Source: HB2-32-21 sp041603535 | GTDB lineage: Bacteria; Pseudomonadota; Gammaproteobacteria; Pseudomonadales; Porticoccaceae | Assembly: GCA_041603535.1 (NCBI GenBank) | Contig: JBFIEE010000008.1 | Span: 1 to 64,000, forward strand | DNA: 64,000 nt | Reading direction: 5' to 3' | In this document: positions 43,508 to 53,268 of the stretch, one piece after another | Layout: every line of letters begins with the position of its first letter | Position numbering within the stretch: the stretch's first letter is position 1 | Translations under genes and position numbers: made by a program | The notes under the pieces: model-generated | Told to the model about the DNA's origin: nothing | Seen by the model: the letters and a program-made list of their open reading frames with translations, nothing else | The model's database searches: none

Positions 43508-46500
43508 ATGCGCCTCAAATGTATTAAACTTGCCGGATTCAAGTCTTTTGTTGATCCTACGACCGTGGCCTTTCCCAGCAATCTTTGCGCGGTGGTCGGT
43601 CCCAATGGCTGTGGCAAGTCCAATATCATTGACGCAGTGCGCTGGGTGATGGGTGAAAGCTCCGTTAAACAACTGCGCGGCGAATCCATGGCGGATGTTA
43701 TTTTTAACGGCTCCAGCGGTCGGAAACCGGTGGGGCAGGCCGCCATTGAGCTGATTTTTGATAATTCTGATGCGACGCTGGGCGGTGAGTACGCATCCTA
43801 CGGCGAAATTTCAGTGCGGCGCACGGTCTCGCGTGACGGGCAGTCAAACTACTTTCTCAACAATAGCAAATGCCGACGTCGCGATATCACCGATGTGTTT
43901 CTTGGCACTGGCCTGGGGCCGCGTAGCTATTCGATTATCGAACAGGGCATGATCTCCAATCTGATTGAGTCGCGACCCGAAGACCTGCGCGGCTATATCG
44001 AAGAGGCAGCCGGTATTTCCAAATACAAGGAACGCCGCAAAGATACTGAAAGCCGTATTCGGCGTACCCGCGAAAACCTCGAACGCCTGACAGATATTCG
44101 CGAGGAGCTGGCGCGACAGCTGCAACGGCTTGAGCGGCAATCCCGTGCGGCAGAAAAATATACCGAACTGAAGCGGGAAGAGCGGCTGTTACGCGGACAG
44201 TTGCAGGCTCTGCGCTGGCTTGACTTCAACGCGCAGGTCGACCAGCAGAACAGGCTTATTAATGATGCGACGTTGCAGACCGAAGCACTGGTCACTGCCA
44301 AAAGTCGTTGTGATACCCAGTTGGAGAAATACCGGGTCAGCCATTCCGAAAGCAGCGAGCAATTCAGTGAAATACAGGGACGTTACTATGCCGTCGGCGC
44401 TGAAGTGGCGCGTATCGAGCAGTCCATCAAGCATGCCAGGGAGCGGGCAGAGGAATTAAAGAACGACCTGGAGCAGACACAGCGCAATTTTGCCGAATCA
44501 GAATTACATCTGGTCGAAGACAATGCCAAAGCTGAGGGCTGGCAGGCTGAGCTTGGTGAGATCGTGGCGCAGCTTGAGCAGGCGAAAAGTGCCGAGGGTT
44601 CATCAGCTGAAAAACTCAGCGTTGCGGAGAATGCCATGCGTCAATGGCAATCGAGCTGGGATGAGTTTAATGAGCGGGCCGCGAAACCCCAGCGCGAAGT
44701 GGAAGTTCAGAAATCACGTATTGAACATCTGGATACCGCAATGACTGCGCTGGTAGAGCGCGTCTCGCGACTGGCTGATGAGCAGCAGGCGTTGGATGCT
44801 AAACCGGCGGCAGTTGATACTGGCGCCATCGCCGCGCAGATAGCGGAAACAGAGGCCCGGCGACAGGCGGCCGAGGCACAACACCGAGATTTGCTGGCAG
44901 GGATTGAAAAAAACCGTCGCGACAGAACCGAAGTGGCTAGCGCATTGAGCCAGGCGCGCCAGGTGCTACAACAGAGCCTCGGGCGGAAAGCGTCGGTCGA
45001 GGCTCTGCAAACGGCCGCATTGAATGGCGATGCGGGGCGCGAGCGGTGGTTAAGCGAGCACAACCTCGCTGGTGCGGAACGGCTGGCCAGTCAGTTGCGG
45101 GTTGACGATGGCTGGGAAACGGCCGTTGAGACAGTACTGGGTGATTTTTTGCAGGCTGTCTGCGTGGACGACCTTACCAACAACTCTGTGGCGCTTGAAA
45201 GCTGGTCGTCGGGCAAGCTGGTGCTGGTAGACAACGCGGCTTGCAGTGCGGTTGCCTCACCCGGGAACGTCAGTTTGGCCAGCAAAGTGGCACCCTGTGT
45301 GGTCAGTCATCTGCTGGAAAGTATCCGCACTGTTGACACGTTGCATCAGGCGACCGTGATGCGCGGTTCATTAAGCGCCAACGAGTCGGTGATCAGCCGT
45401 GACGGCCACTGGCTGGGTAGCAACTGGGTGCGGGTGACGCGCGATGATAACAACGTAAGCGGTGTCCTGTTGCGTAAGCGTGAACTGATAGAGATCGAAT
45501 CCAGGGTGACTGCCCAGCAGCATGAAGTGACACAACTGGAGAGCAAACTGCAGAACAACGAGCAACAACTGGCTGACCTGGAGCGACAGCGGGAAAAGCT
45601 GGGCGCCGAGCTGACTGTGGTGCAACGCGGGGAAACTGAGTTGAAGTCACGCCTCAATATTGCCCGGTCGCAGCTTGAGCAGGCGAGCCAGCAGCGATCG
45701 CGCATTGTCGCTGAGCGTGACGAGGCGCTGGCGCGGCAGTTGAAGGACAGGGAGGTGCTTGCGGAGGCTCGGCGTTTACTGGCAGTGGCCATAGAAACCA
45801 TGGCGACGGATAACGAACATCGTGAGGAACTACTCAAGCACCGGGATCAGTGTCGTACGACGCTGGATCGGGCCCGTCAGGCTGCGCGGCACGACCATGA
45901 TCGAGTGCACGAACTGGCGATACGAGAGCGCTCGGTGGGTGCTCAGCTCGGCTCTATTCGCGAGGGTATTACGCGTCTTCAGACCCAGCTGCAACGCCTT
46001 GGTGAACGGCAGGCCTCGCTGCTGGCCAACTACAACCGTGAAGACGATCCACGTGAACAGCTAAAGACTGATCTGGAGCAAAAACTGGCGCAGCGTCTCG
46101 ATATCGAGAAAGCGCTCGGTGAAGCGCGGCAGGCAGTTGAACAAATTGACACTGGCATGCGCGAGGTAGAGCAGCAGCGCACTCGACTTGACGACGAAAT
46201 TGAGCAAAGTCGCGGCGCGCTGGAAAACCTCCGAATAGCTGCCCGTGAATTGCAGACCCGGTGTAAGACTTTAGCAGAACAAATCACTGAGCTTCACTTT
46301 GTTCTGGAAGATCTCGTTGCGGCCATGCCGGATGGTGCGGAACAAAGTGAGTGGCAGAATCGACTGACCCAGATGGAGAACAAAATCCAGCGCCTGGGGC
46401 CGATTAATCTCGCCGCCGTCGACGAGTACAAAGTTGAATCAGAGCGTAAATCCTATCTCGACGCTCAAAATGATGAGCTGGTTGAGGCGCTGGAAACGCT

Positions 46501-47005
46501 GGAATCCGCGATTCGTAAGATTGACCGGGAAACGCGGACCAAATTCAAGGAAACCTACGATTCAGTCAACGGCTCCCTGCAGCAATTATTTCCAAAACTG
46601 TTTGGTGGTGGCCATGCCTATCTCGAACTCACGGGTGACGACTTGCTCGATACCGGCGTCACGATTATGGCGCAGCCCCCCGGAAAAAAGAATACCACCA
46701 TCCATTTGCTGTCGGGCGGCGAAAAAGCGCTGACCGCGATAGCATTGGTGTTTTCCATATTCAGGTTAAATCCGGCACCATTTTGTATGCTTGATGAAGT
46801 TGATGCGCCACTTGATGATGCCAATGTTGGACGTTACGCAAACATGGTAAAAGAAATGTCGGAAACGGTGCAGTTCATTTATATTACCCACAATAAACAA
46901 TCCATGGAGATGGCCCATCAATTAATGGGTGTGACCATGAATGAACCAGGTGTTTCGCGGCTGGTCAGTGTTGATGTGGACGAGGCCGTAGAGTTGGCAC
47001 ATTAG
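43508..47005 (+). CDS. smc: Chromosome segregation protein SMC
   Basis: Structural maintenance of chromosomes ATPase, 1165 aa. Walker A (VGPNGCGKSNIIDAVRWV) is followed by about 330 residues of coiled coil, a hinge (roughly 500-650), a returning coil, and the C-terminal head with LLSGGEKALTAIALVF and Walker B FCMLDEVDAPLDDANV. It works with ScpA and ScpB, both encoded 14 kb downstream. zipA and ligA follow on the same strand, the usual gene order in pseudomonad-like bacteria. Confidence 0.97.
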   Translation: MRLKCIKLAGFKSFVDPTTVAFPSNLCAVVGPNGCGKSNIIDAVRWVMGESSVKQLRGESMADVIFNGSSGRKPVGQAAIELIFDNSDATLGGEYASYGEISVRRTVSRDGQSNYFLNNSKCRRRDITDVFLGTGLGPRSYSIIEQGMISNLIESRPEDLRGYIEEAAGISKYKERRKDTESRIRRTRENLERLTDIREELARQLQRLERQSRAAEKYTELKREERLLRGQLQALRWLDFNAQVDQQNRLINDATLQTEALVTAKSRCDTQLEKYRVSHSESSEQFSEIQGRYYAVGAEVARIEQSIKHARERAEELKNDLEQTQRNFAESELHLVEDNAKAEGWQAELGEIVAQLEQAKSAEGSSAEKLSVAENAMRQWQSSWDEFNERAAKPQREVEVQKSRIEHLDTAMTALVERVSRLADEQQALDAKPAAVDTGAIAAQIAETEARRQAAEAQHRDLLAGIEKNRRDRTEVASALSQARQVLQQSLGRKASVEALQTAALNGDAGRERWLSEHNLAGAERLASQLRVDDGWETAVETVLGDFLQAVCVDDLTNNSVALESWSSGKLVLVDNAACSAVASPGNVSLASKVAPCVVSHLLESIRTVDTLHQATVMRGSLSANESVISRDGHWLGSNWVRVTRDDNNVSGVLLRKRELIEIESRVTAQQHEVTQLESKLQNNEQQLADLERQREKLGAELTVVQRGETELKSRLNIARSQLEQASQQRSRIVAERDEALARQLKDREVLAEARRLLAVAIETMATDNEHREELLKHRDQCRTTLDRARQAARHDHDRVHELAIRERSVGAQLGSIREGITRLQTQLQRLGERQASLLANYNREDDPREQLKTDLEQKLAQRLDIEKALGEARQAVEQIDTGMREVEQQRTRLDDEIEQSRGALENLRIAARELQTRCKTLAEQITELHFVLEDLVAAMPDGAEQSEWQNRLTQMENKIQRLGPINLAAVDEYKVESERKSYLDAQNDELVEALETLESAIRKIDRETRTKFKETYDSVNGSLQQLFPKLFGGGHAYLELTGDDLLDTGVTIMAQPPGKKNTTIHLLSGGEKALTAIALVFSIFRLNPAPFCMLDEVDAPLDDANVGRYANMVKEMSETVQFIYITHNKQSMEMAHQLMGVTMNEPGVSRLVSVDVDEAVELAH

Positions 47006-47087
47006 AAAAACAGGCGAGTTGACGACGGGTGCAAACAATTAAACATATGAGCGAACTGCTGGGGTGCGCTCAGTTGCGGGTATTGGC

Positions 47088-48062
47088 ATGGATGTAGGCG
47101 GACGAGAAATACTGATCGCACTTGGCATTTTGTTGCTGATTGCCATATTGCTCGATGGTTTTCGGCGAACGCGTGGTCGTGGTGCCGGGAAACTGCGGGT
47201 GCGGCGACGTAAACAGCCGATATTTGATGACGATGATAATTTCGACGACCTTGGCCCTGAGTTGCCCCTGGGTAAGGCTCGCGTTGTGGGAATTAGAGAT
47301 GAGCAGAGTGCCGAGCAGGTCAGTCTCTCTATCAAGGAAAATGTCGCAAAAAATAATAATAAGTTAACGGCGCCGTTTCGAGAGCCGGAACAGGCGAGCC
47401 TTGGTTTTGATGAGGTCATACCGTCCCGGGGAGACCATGGTGCTGCGCCGCCAGCGGCCAGACAAACACCAGGGACTGCAGCACACGATGGTGTGGCGAA
47501 ACCAGAGAGAGCAACCAATCACGATAAAGCGACGAAGCGTCGCGAAGTGCCGGTGCGTGATAAGGCGGCGAATCGTGACAAGGCAACAATTCGTGATGAG
47601 GCAACAATTCGTGACAAGGCACCAATGGATCCGGTACAGGATGTTATCGTGGTGCATGTGATGGCAGCCAGGGGCGAACGGTTTGACGGCCACAAATTAC
47701 TGGATGTGCTGCTCGAAAATGGCCTGCGTTACGGGTCGAGAAAAATCTTCCATCGCCATGAAGACCCCGATGGGGCCGGGAAGATTCTCTTTAGCATGGC
47801 CAACTCGGTAAATCCCGGTACCTTTGATCTTGATGATATGGATCGTTTCACAACGCCAGGTATAAGCTTTCTGATCATGTTTGAGGATCACGAAGATCCC
47901 ATGGCGGCTTTCGATTTGATGATGGAAACGGTTCACGCCGTCAGCAGTGAGCTTGGTGGCGAGCTCAAGGATGAGCACCGTAGCGCACTAACCCGGCAAA
48001 CGGCTGAGCACTACCGCCAGCGTATTATGGACTATAACCGCCGCCAGCTTGCCGGTTTATAG
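47088..48062 (+). CDS. zipA: Cell division protein ZipA
   Basis: FtsZ-tethering protein, 324 aa from the ATG at 47088 (an upstream GTG at 47064 adds eight residues). An N-terminal membrane helix (ILIALGILLLIAILLDGF) is followed by a basic stretch, a long linker and the C-terminal FtsZ-binding domain from about residue 185 (VIVVHVMAARGERFDG, SMANSVNPGTFDLDDMD). The linker holds a six-residue repeat rich in Arg, Asp and Lys rather than the Pro/Gln-rich linker of E. coli. Its 3' end overlaps ligA by 14 bp. Confidence 0.93.
   Translation: MDVGGREILIALGILLLIAILLDGFRRTRGRGAGKLRVRRRKQPIFDDDDNFDDLGPELPLGKARVVGIRDEQSAEQVSLSIKENVAKNNNKLTAPFREPEQASLGFDEVIPSRGDHGAAPPAARQTPGTAAHDGVAKPERATNHDKATKRREVPVRDKAANRDKATIRDEATIRDKAPMDPVQDVIVVHVMAARGERFDGHKLLDVLLENGLRYGSRKIFHRHEDPDGAGKILFSMANSVNPGTFDLDDMDRFTTPGISFLIMFEDHEDPMAAFDLMMETVHAVSSELGGELKDEHRSALTRQTAEHYRQRIMDYNRRQLAGL
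47520..47627 (+). repeat. In-frame tandem repeat, 18-bp unit, about 6 copies, in the zipA linker
   Basis: Units start every 18 bases from 47520; the last four (from 47556) are closest, such as cgtgacaaggcaacaatt. They encode the hexapeptide R-D-K-A-T-I and variants. Confidence 0.9.
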
Positions 48063-50463
48063 TGCCGTGGGTCGGACCGACTCCGTAGAAAGTGAGTTGG
48101 CTGTAGAGGCTGCGACACTACGCGAGCAACTCAATCATCATAACTACCGCTACTATGCGCTCGATGATCCTGTTATCACGGACAGCGAGTACGATCGTTT
48201 ATTACGTCGTCTGCAGGACATAGAGGCGCGTTTCCCGGCATTGAAAACGGCGGATTCGCCAAGCCAACGAGTCGGCTCTGCGCCATTGTCCGCGTTTGCC
48301 ACGGTCTTTCATTCAACCCCTATGTTGTCACTGGATAACGCTTTTGACGATGCTGAATTGCGGGATTTCGATCAGCGCCTGCGTAACAGACTCCACCACA
48401 AAGGACAGAGTGAAGCCGATATTGAGTATGTCTGTGAGCCCAAGCTAGACGGCATTGCGGTGAGTTTGTTGTATGAAGACGGGATATTGGTTCAGGCCGC
48501 AACCCGTGGCGATGGCTACAGCGGCGAGAATATTACTGCCAATATCCGGACCATTGCTTCTGTGCCGCTGCGCCTGCAGGGCGACAATTTTCCCGCCACG
48601 GTGGAAGTGCGTGGTGAGGTCTATATGCCTCGCGAGGGATTTGAGCGCCTCAATCAGCGGGCACGCGAACTTGGTGAGAAGCTCTTTGTGAATCCGCGAA
48701 ATGCCGCAGCGGGTAGCCTGCGTCAACTTGATTCAGCCGTTACGGCAAGTCGACCCCTGGAAATGTGTGTCTATGGCCTGGGAGGGAACTTGGTTGCAGG
48801 TCAGAGCAGCCTGGATCAGATGAGCTCAGAGCAGTGGAATTCAGGCCCGTTGAACCAGCACCAAGCTGGTGACGGGCGGCTGCGCCCCGGTTTGACGTTG
48901 ACTAACCATCTTGACGCCATGATGCGGCTTAAGCGCTGGGGTTTTCTGATCAATAAGTTGATGGTCGCCGTAAACGGTATTGAAGCATGCATCGATTATT
49001 ATCAGCGCGTTGCGGCACTGCGCGACAATCTGCCCTACGATATCGACGGCATTGTCTACAAGGTCAATAGTTTTGCATTGCAGGAGCAGTTGGGCTTCGT
49101 GGCCCGAGCTCCGCGCTGGGCCATTGCGCGTAAATTTCCGGCCCAGGAGGCGACCACGACTTTGCTGGCAGTGGAGTTTCAGGTGGGGCGAACTGGCGCT
49201 ATTACTCCGGTCGCCCGGCTGCAACCGGTATTTGTGGGTGGCGTGACGGTCAGTAACGCTACGCTACACAATCAGGATGAAATTGCGCGCCTCGATATTC
49301 GCGTCGGGGATCAGGTCGTGGTACGCAGGGCTGGCGATGTCATTCCTCAAATCGTTCGGGTCGTCAGCGATGGCGCAGCGCGATCGAAGCAGTCCATCCA
49401 GTTTCCCACCCGCTGTCCAGAGTGTGAATCAGACGTAGTGAGGGCGCCAGGCGAGGCTGTGGTGCGTTGCTCTGGCGGCTTGTATTGCCCGGCCCAGCGA
49501 AAGGAGGCAATTAAGCATTTCGCCTCGCGTAGAGCCATGGATATTGACGGGCTGGGCGACAAAATCGTTGAGCAACTGGTGGATACAGGTCTGGTCAAGG
49601 ATCCAGCCGATCTGTATGCGTTGACGGTCGAACAGATCGCGGCGATTGACCGGATGGGGGAGAAATCTGCGCAAAATCTGGTTGCTGCGCTGACCAGGAG
49701 TCGCCGTACTACCTTACCCCGTTTTTTGTATGCCCTCGGTATACGGGAGGTCGGTGAAGTAACGGCTGCTGCTTTAGCCAGGCACTTTTGCTCAATTGAC
49801 AGGTTGCGGGCTGCTGGCCAGCAAGACTTTATCGACACAGGCGGTATTAAAGGTATTGGCGAGGTGACTGCCAGCGCGCTCGTCGACAGGCTACAGTCAC
49901 AGCAGCCCGAGGAGCTGACCCCGGCGGAGCTGGCGGGCGATGCTCTGGTCAACTGGTTGGTAGGTCTCGATATTCGCGGTATCAAGACCGAGGTTGCTGA
50001 GGCTGTTGTGGCTCGCTATACGTCCTACGAGGAGCTGAAAAATATTACCGCCGAGGAATTAGCCTCGGGCACGAAAAGTATAGTGGAAGGCGTGGGGCCG
50101 GTCGTTGCCCAGCATGTCGTCACATTTTTCCATCAGCCGCACAATCTCGAGGTACTGGATAAATTGCTCAATGGGGCCAGGATTCACTGGCCGGATGAGG
50201 GGCCGACGCCGCCGCAGGAACAACCCTTGCTTGGGCAAACCTGGGTGTTAACGGGTACATTGTCGACCATGACCCGGGACGAAGCCAGGCGGCGACTGGA
50301 GGGGCTTGGTGCCAAAGTGGCGAGCAGTGTGTCGGCGCGAACCACCTGTGTTGTCGCTGGTGACAGTGCCGGTTCCAAGCTCGTCAGGGCGCGGGCGTTG
50401 GGGGTTCGCACTCTGGACGAGGCGGGTTTTGGTGAGCTACTTGAGCAGAGCGCCGCTCCATGA
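48049..50463 (+). CDS. ligA: NAD-dependent DNA ligase
   Basis: Seals DNA nicks in replication and repair, 804 aa. Domain Ia (NYRYYALDDPVITDSEYD), the adenylated Lys in EPKLDGIAVSLLYEDG, the four-Cys zinc finger (CPEC then CSGG and YCPAQ), helix-hairpin-helix repeats and a C-terminal BRCT domain are all present. It is longer than the E. coli enzyme (671 aa), partly from an insertion of about 30 residues before LDAMMRLKRWG, coded near 48784-48900; pseudomonad enzymes are also long. The start is uncertain: TTG at 48049 overlaps zipA, and GTG at 48067 is an alternative. Confidence 0.96.
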   Translation: MPVYSAVGRTDSVESELAVEAATLREQLNHHNYRYYALDDPVITDSEYDRLLRRLQDIEARFPALKTADSPSQRVGSAPLSAFATVFHSTPMLSLDNAFDDAELRDFDQRLRNRLHHKGQSEADIEYVCEPKLDGIAVSLLYEDGILVQAATRGDGYSGENITANIRTIASVPLRLQGDNFPATVEVRGEVYMPREGFERLNQRARELGEKLFVNPRNAAAGSLRQLDSAVTASRPLEMCVYGLGGNLVAGQSSLDQMSSEQWNSGPLNQHQAGDGRLRPGLTLTNHLDAMMRLKRWGFLINKLMVAVNGIEACIDYYQRVAALRDNLPYDIDGIVYKVNSFALQEQLGFVARAPRWAIARKFPAQEATTTLLAVEFQVGRTGAITPVARLQPVFVGGVTVSNATLHNQDEIARLDIRVGDQVVVRRAGDVIPQIVRVVSDGAARSKQSIQFPTRCPECESDVVRAPGEAVVRCSGGLYCPAQRKEAIKHFASRRAMDIDGLGDKIVEQLVDTGLVKDPADLYALTVEQIAAIDRMGEKSAQNLVAALTRSRRTTLPRFLYALGIREVGEVTAAALARHFCSIDRLRAAGQQDFIDTGGIKGIGEVTASALVDRLQSQQPEELTPAELAGDALVNWLVGLDIRGIKTEVAEAVVARYTSYEELKNITAEELASGTKSIVEGVGPVVAQHVVTFFHQPHNLEVLDKLLNGARIHWPDEGPTPPQEQPLLGQTWVLTGTLSTMTRDEARRRLEGLGAKVASSVSARTTCVVAGDSAGSKLVRARALGVRTLDEAGFGELLEQSAAP

Positions 50464-50494
50464 AGCGGGAAAACGTTGATTGATCGGAGTGAAA

Positions 50495-50914
50495 ATGCAA
50501 GAAGAATCAGTGGTGTACGGATGTATTAAGGACACTGTGCATGAACAGAATGTGTCGCACCGTATACAGACCAATCGCGATGCCCTGCTGGCGTTGCCCG
50601 CAGCGGAGAGCTGGCCGCTGTTAAGTCGAGAGATGTTTGCAGCGACGGCACATGCCGCAGACATCGCGGTGCATACGGAGGTGGTCCATTTTGGCGCATC
50701 TTACCTCGGCATTGAGTACGAGTGGGGCGTCTGGATGGAGCAATTCGAAGCCCTGCTAAGCAGGATGTACTGGGTCACCGCAACGGTGCATCTGGAAACC
50801 GAAGGATCTGGAACACATTCATTCATCTGGGAAACCACCGACGAATACCATGAGCCGGGCAACTCGGATATCCGGCTACGTTGCGAGTGGGTGCATGAAA
50901 GTTGGCTGGGCTGA
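50495..50914 (+). CDS. Small uncharacterised protein downstream of ligA
   Basis: Not recognised. 139 aa, no signal peptide or membrane segment, with several Trp and His residues and an acidic pattern (WGVWMEQFEALLSRMYWVTA). The ATG has GGAG 7 bases upstream, supporting a real gene; a start 15 bp upstream is possible. It follows ligA by 31 bp on the same strand and may share its transcript. A coding frame, plausible ribosome site and position argue for a genuine gene. Confidence 0.7.
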   Translation: MQEESVVYGCIKDTVHEQNVSHRIQTNRDALLALPAAESWPLLSREMFAATAHAADIAVHTEVVHFGASYLGIEYEWGVWMEQFEALLSRMYWVTATVHLETEGSGTHSFIWETTDEYHEPGNSDIRLRCEWVHESWLG

Positions 50915-51061
50915 CACGCAGACGGCAATACGTGATTTCCTGCGCGATAACGGCAGACTTTCTCCCTACTACCCGATCGAGCCGTGGGTATGTTGGCTAA
51001 GCAAATTAAGCGTAACTGCTGTGCGAGATAGGGCACAGCAGCACGCGTGTGGATTGACAGT

Positions 51062-52282
51062 ATGACGGCGTATCGTCGGCTCACCAGTTTTCAGCTTTAC
51101 CTCGGCTGTTTAGGCAGCAGCGCCGTAGCGATGGGTTTGCAGGTGGTCATTTTCCCGTGGCTGGTGGTTGGCGTGCTGCACGAATCCGCGGATCGCGTCG
51201 GTCTGGCCCAAATGGCGGTGATGTTGCCTAATTTGTTGCTTATTCTGGTCGGTGGCGCGTTGTCTGATAATCGCCATCTGGGTACTTATTTGAGTAAGTT
51301 GTATCTTTTGTACCTGGTGCCTTTTGGCGTCATGCTGGCCGCCGTTTCGATGGGTCACCTCAGCTATCGCCTGTTGATTGTGTTTGGGGTCACGTACGGC
51401 GTGATTACCGCATTTATTCAACCGGCGCGGGAAAGCCTGCTGATGCAGGTGTATACCGATAACCTGCAACGTTCGGTTGCACGCACGACGTTTATCCAGT
51501 TTGCGGCGCAAAGTGTCGGTCTGCTGGCAGCGGGGCTATTTGATCGGGTTGGGTTGCCGGTATTACTTTGCATACAGATGGCCATGTTTGTGCTCGCCGC
51601 CTGGCTGATTCGCGCCAGCCAGCCACCGGGTGTCGGTTTGTCCGCCGGGCGGAATCGCTCGCGACTGCGGATCTGGTCAGGTGTGCGGGAGGTTTGGCAC
51701 CATCCACGGCTGCGGCCGCTGATGGTGGTAGTGGCTGCTACCGGCTTCCTCGGCTTTGGTGCCTATCTGGTTGCTATGCCGCTGATGACGCGAGAAATAT
51801 ACCAGGGAGGTGCGATATTTTATGCTGGCCTGCAATTGTGTTTTACGGTCGGCGTATTGTTTTCCAGCTTTTTATACATGCGTCTGGCGGGCGGTTTTCG
51901 GTGGCCCGGTCGGGTCATGTTGCTGAGTCTATTTGCCCGTGGATTTATAATGCTGTTCATCGCGATGCAGTTGCCTGTTTATGCCTTATTTCCGCTGGTC
52001 ATCGCCTGGGGTATGTGTTCCGGTATTTCCATCAGCCTGGGCAGGGTGATGACGCATACTGAAGCGCCAGAGTCACATCGCTCCCGCATTGTGTCGATAT
52101 ATCAGCTCTCATTGATGGGGACCGCACCGCTCGGCGCGTGGCTCTGCGGCCACGTGATCAGCTTATGGGGCGTAATGGAGGTGTTTGCAGTGCTCGGTGG
52201 GTTGACCTTGCTCGCTTCCCTGCTCGGTATTTTTAGCCAGTTGTGGCGATTACATCCCGAAAAGCCAGCAGTGCAGCAGTAA
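51062..52282 (+). CDS. Major facilitator superfamily transporter
   Basis: Inner-membrane transporter, 406 aa, with about 12 membrane segments. The sequence resembles EntS-like or drug exporters, with QVVIFPWLVVGVLHES near the start and ITAFIQPARESLLMQVY in the loop between halves. The ATG at 51062 was chosen over a GTG at 51047. Its 3' end overlaps the convergent methyltransferase gene by 50 bp. Substrate unknown. Confidence 0.88.
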   Translation: MTAYRRLTSFQLYLGCLGSSAVAMGLQVVIFPWLVVGVLHESADRVGLAQMAVMLPNLLLILVGGALSDNRHLGTYLSKLYLLYLVPFGVMLAAVSMGHLSYRLLIVFGVTYGVITAFIQPARESLLMQVYTDNLQRSVARTTFIQFAAQSVGLLAAGLFDRVGLPVLLCIQMAMFVLAAWLIRASQPPGVGLSAGRNRSRLRIWSGVREVWHHPRLRPLMVVVAATGFLGFGAYLVAMPLMTREIYQGGAIFYAGLQLCFTVGVLFSSFLYMRLAGGFRWPGRVMLLSLFARGFIMLFIAMQLPVYALFPLVIAWGMCSGISISLGRVMTHTEAPESHRSRIVSIYQLSLMGTAPLGAWLCGHVISLWGVMEVFAVLGGLTLLASLLGIFSQLWRLHPEKPAVQQ

Positions 52283-53000
52283 CCGCCACGTTTAGCGATT
52301 CGACACCGTTACACATGGGGATGTTCAATTGATGGTGCGCCAGGGCTGTAACTGGTTGGGAAACGCCCGTTGTTTCATTGCCGAGTACGTAGATTAACGG
52401 TGCTTCGACACGAAACGAGGCCAGAGACTGGCCCTGGTTTGCGCTGAGTGTACATACGCGCGCGCCGCGGGCGACAAATTCCGGCAAGGTCTGGGCGAGG
52501 TCGTCACACCGATAGATTGGGCAGTGAAACACGCTGCCAGCGCTGGCTTTGATGACAAGGGGTGAGAGTGGCGCGCATCCTTTGGTGGGTAATAACAGAC
52601 CCTGCAAAGGGCTGGCGCAGACCGAACGAATGACCATGCCCAGATTTTGCGGGTTGGTTACGTGATCAAGTGCGATCAGTTGATACCGCGACGGCGCCGA
52701 GTCGAGAAAGTCCCGATAATGTCCGTAACGGGGGCATTGCAGGTCGAGGGCAACGCCCTGATCCTGACGCTTGTTGCCAGATATTCGAGATAGCTCATCG
52801 CGGCTGTGATAAACGATTTCTATGCTGCGTTGTTGCGCAAGCCGGGTGATCTTGTCGACGCTCGCGCCCGCTCTATTGCTTTCAGCCAGGTGCAGGCGGT
52901 AAGCGGGCACGGTTACTTCCTGCAGAGCTTCGAGCACAGGGTTGCGACCGTAAACGGTCAGTAACTGATCAAAAAATTTCTTCCGTTCTGCGTAGGTCAT
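52233..53000 (-). CDS. TrmH/SpoU-family RNA 2'-O-methyltransferase (RlmB-like)
   Basis: SPOUT methyltransferase, 255 aa, with an N-terminal RNA-binding substrate domain (YGRNPVLEALQE) and the catalytic knot. Motifs are LDHVTNPQNLGMVIRSV, IYVLGNETTGVS and IPMCNGVESLNVAVTAALLAF. The layout matches RlmB, which methylates G2251 of 23S rRNA, but a paralogue could act on another site. Confidence 0.88.
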   Translation of the reverse strand: MTYAERKKFFDQLLTVYGRNPVLEALQEVTVPAYRLHLAESNRAGASVDKITRLAQQRSIEIVYHSRDELSRISGNKRQDQGVALDLQCPRYGHYRDFLDSAPSRYQLIALDHVTNPQNLGMVIRSVCASPLQGLLLPTKGCAPLSPLVIKASAGSVFHCPIYRCDDLAQTLPEFVARGARVCTLSANQGQSLASFRVEAPLIYVLGNETTGVSQPVTALAHHQLNIPMCNGVESLNVAVTAALLAFRDVIATTG

Positions 53001-53025
53001 GGCCGATGTCTTTTAAACCTGCTTT

Positions 53026-53083
53026 GATGTCTGCGAGATTGATGTCTCAGAGATTAATGTCGGGAGATTCATGGTCAGGGGTT
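53026..53083. repeat. Degenerate tandem repeat, 14-15-bp unit, 4 copies
   Basis: Units gatgtctgcgagatt, gatgtctcagagatt, aatgtcgggagatt and catggtcaggggtt run head to tail from 53026, just upstream of the RNA methyltransferase start. Confidence 0.85.
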
Positions 53084-53268
53084 AATGGTTACCAGCCGCG
53101 CTGTGGAATCTGGCAGTTGGCGCCGGTTGCTGTATGGGCGGGCTGCATTATATACGGTTGAGCACATGGGGCAGGGCTCTTCGTTTTTCGCCGCTTCAGG
53201 GACAGTATTAAAGATCGGCATCGTCGCCCGCGCGCGTGGGCGAGCCTGTATTGTTAACACGGTTTGTC

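Noticed and set aside
47401..47661. Other-frame open frames across the zipA linker repeat
   Set aside because: A repeat whose length is a multiple of three keeps other frames open too; they have no start sites or homology features.
53147..53152. TATAAT on the minus strand upstream of the RNA methyltransferase gene
   Set aside because: No acceptable -35 box at the right distance; a chance match is likely.
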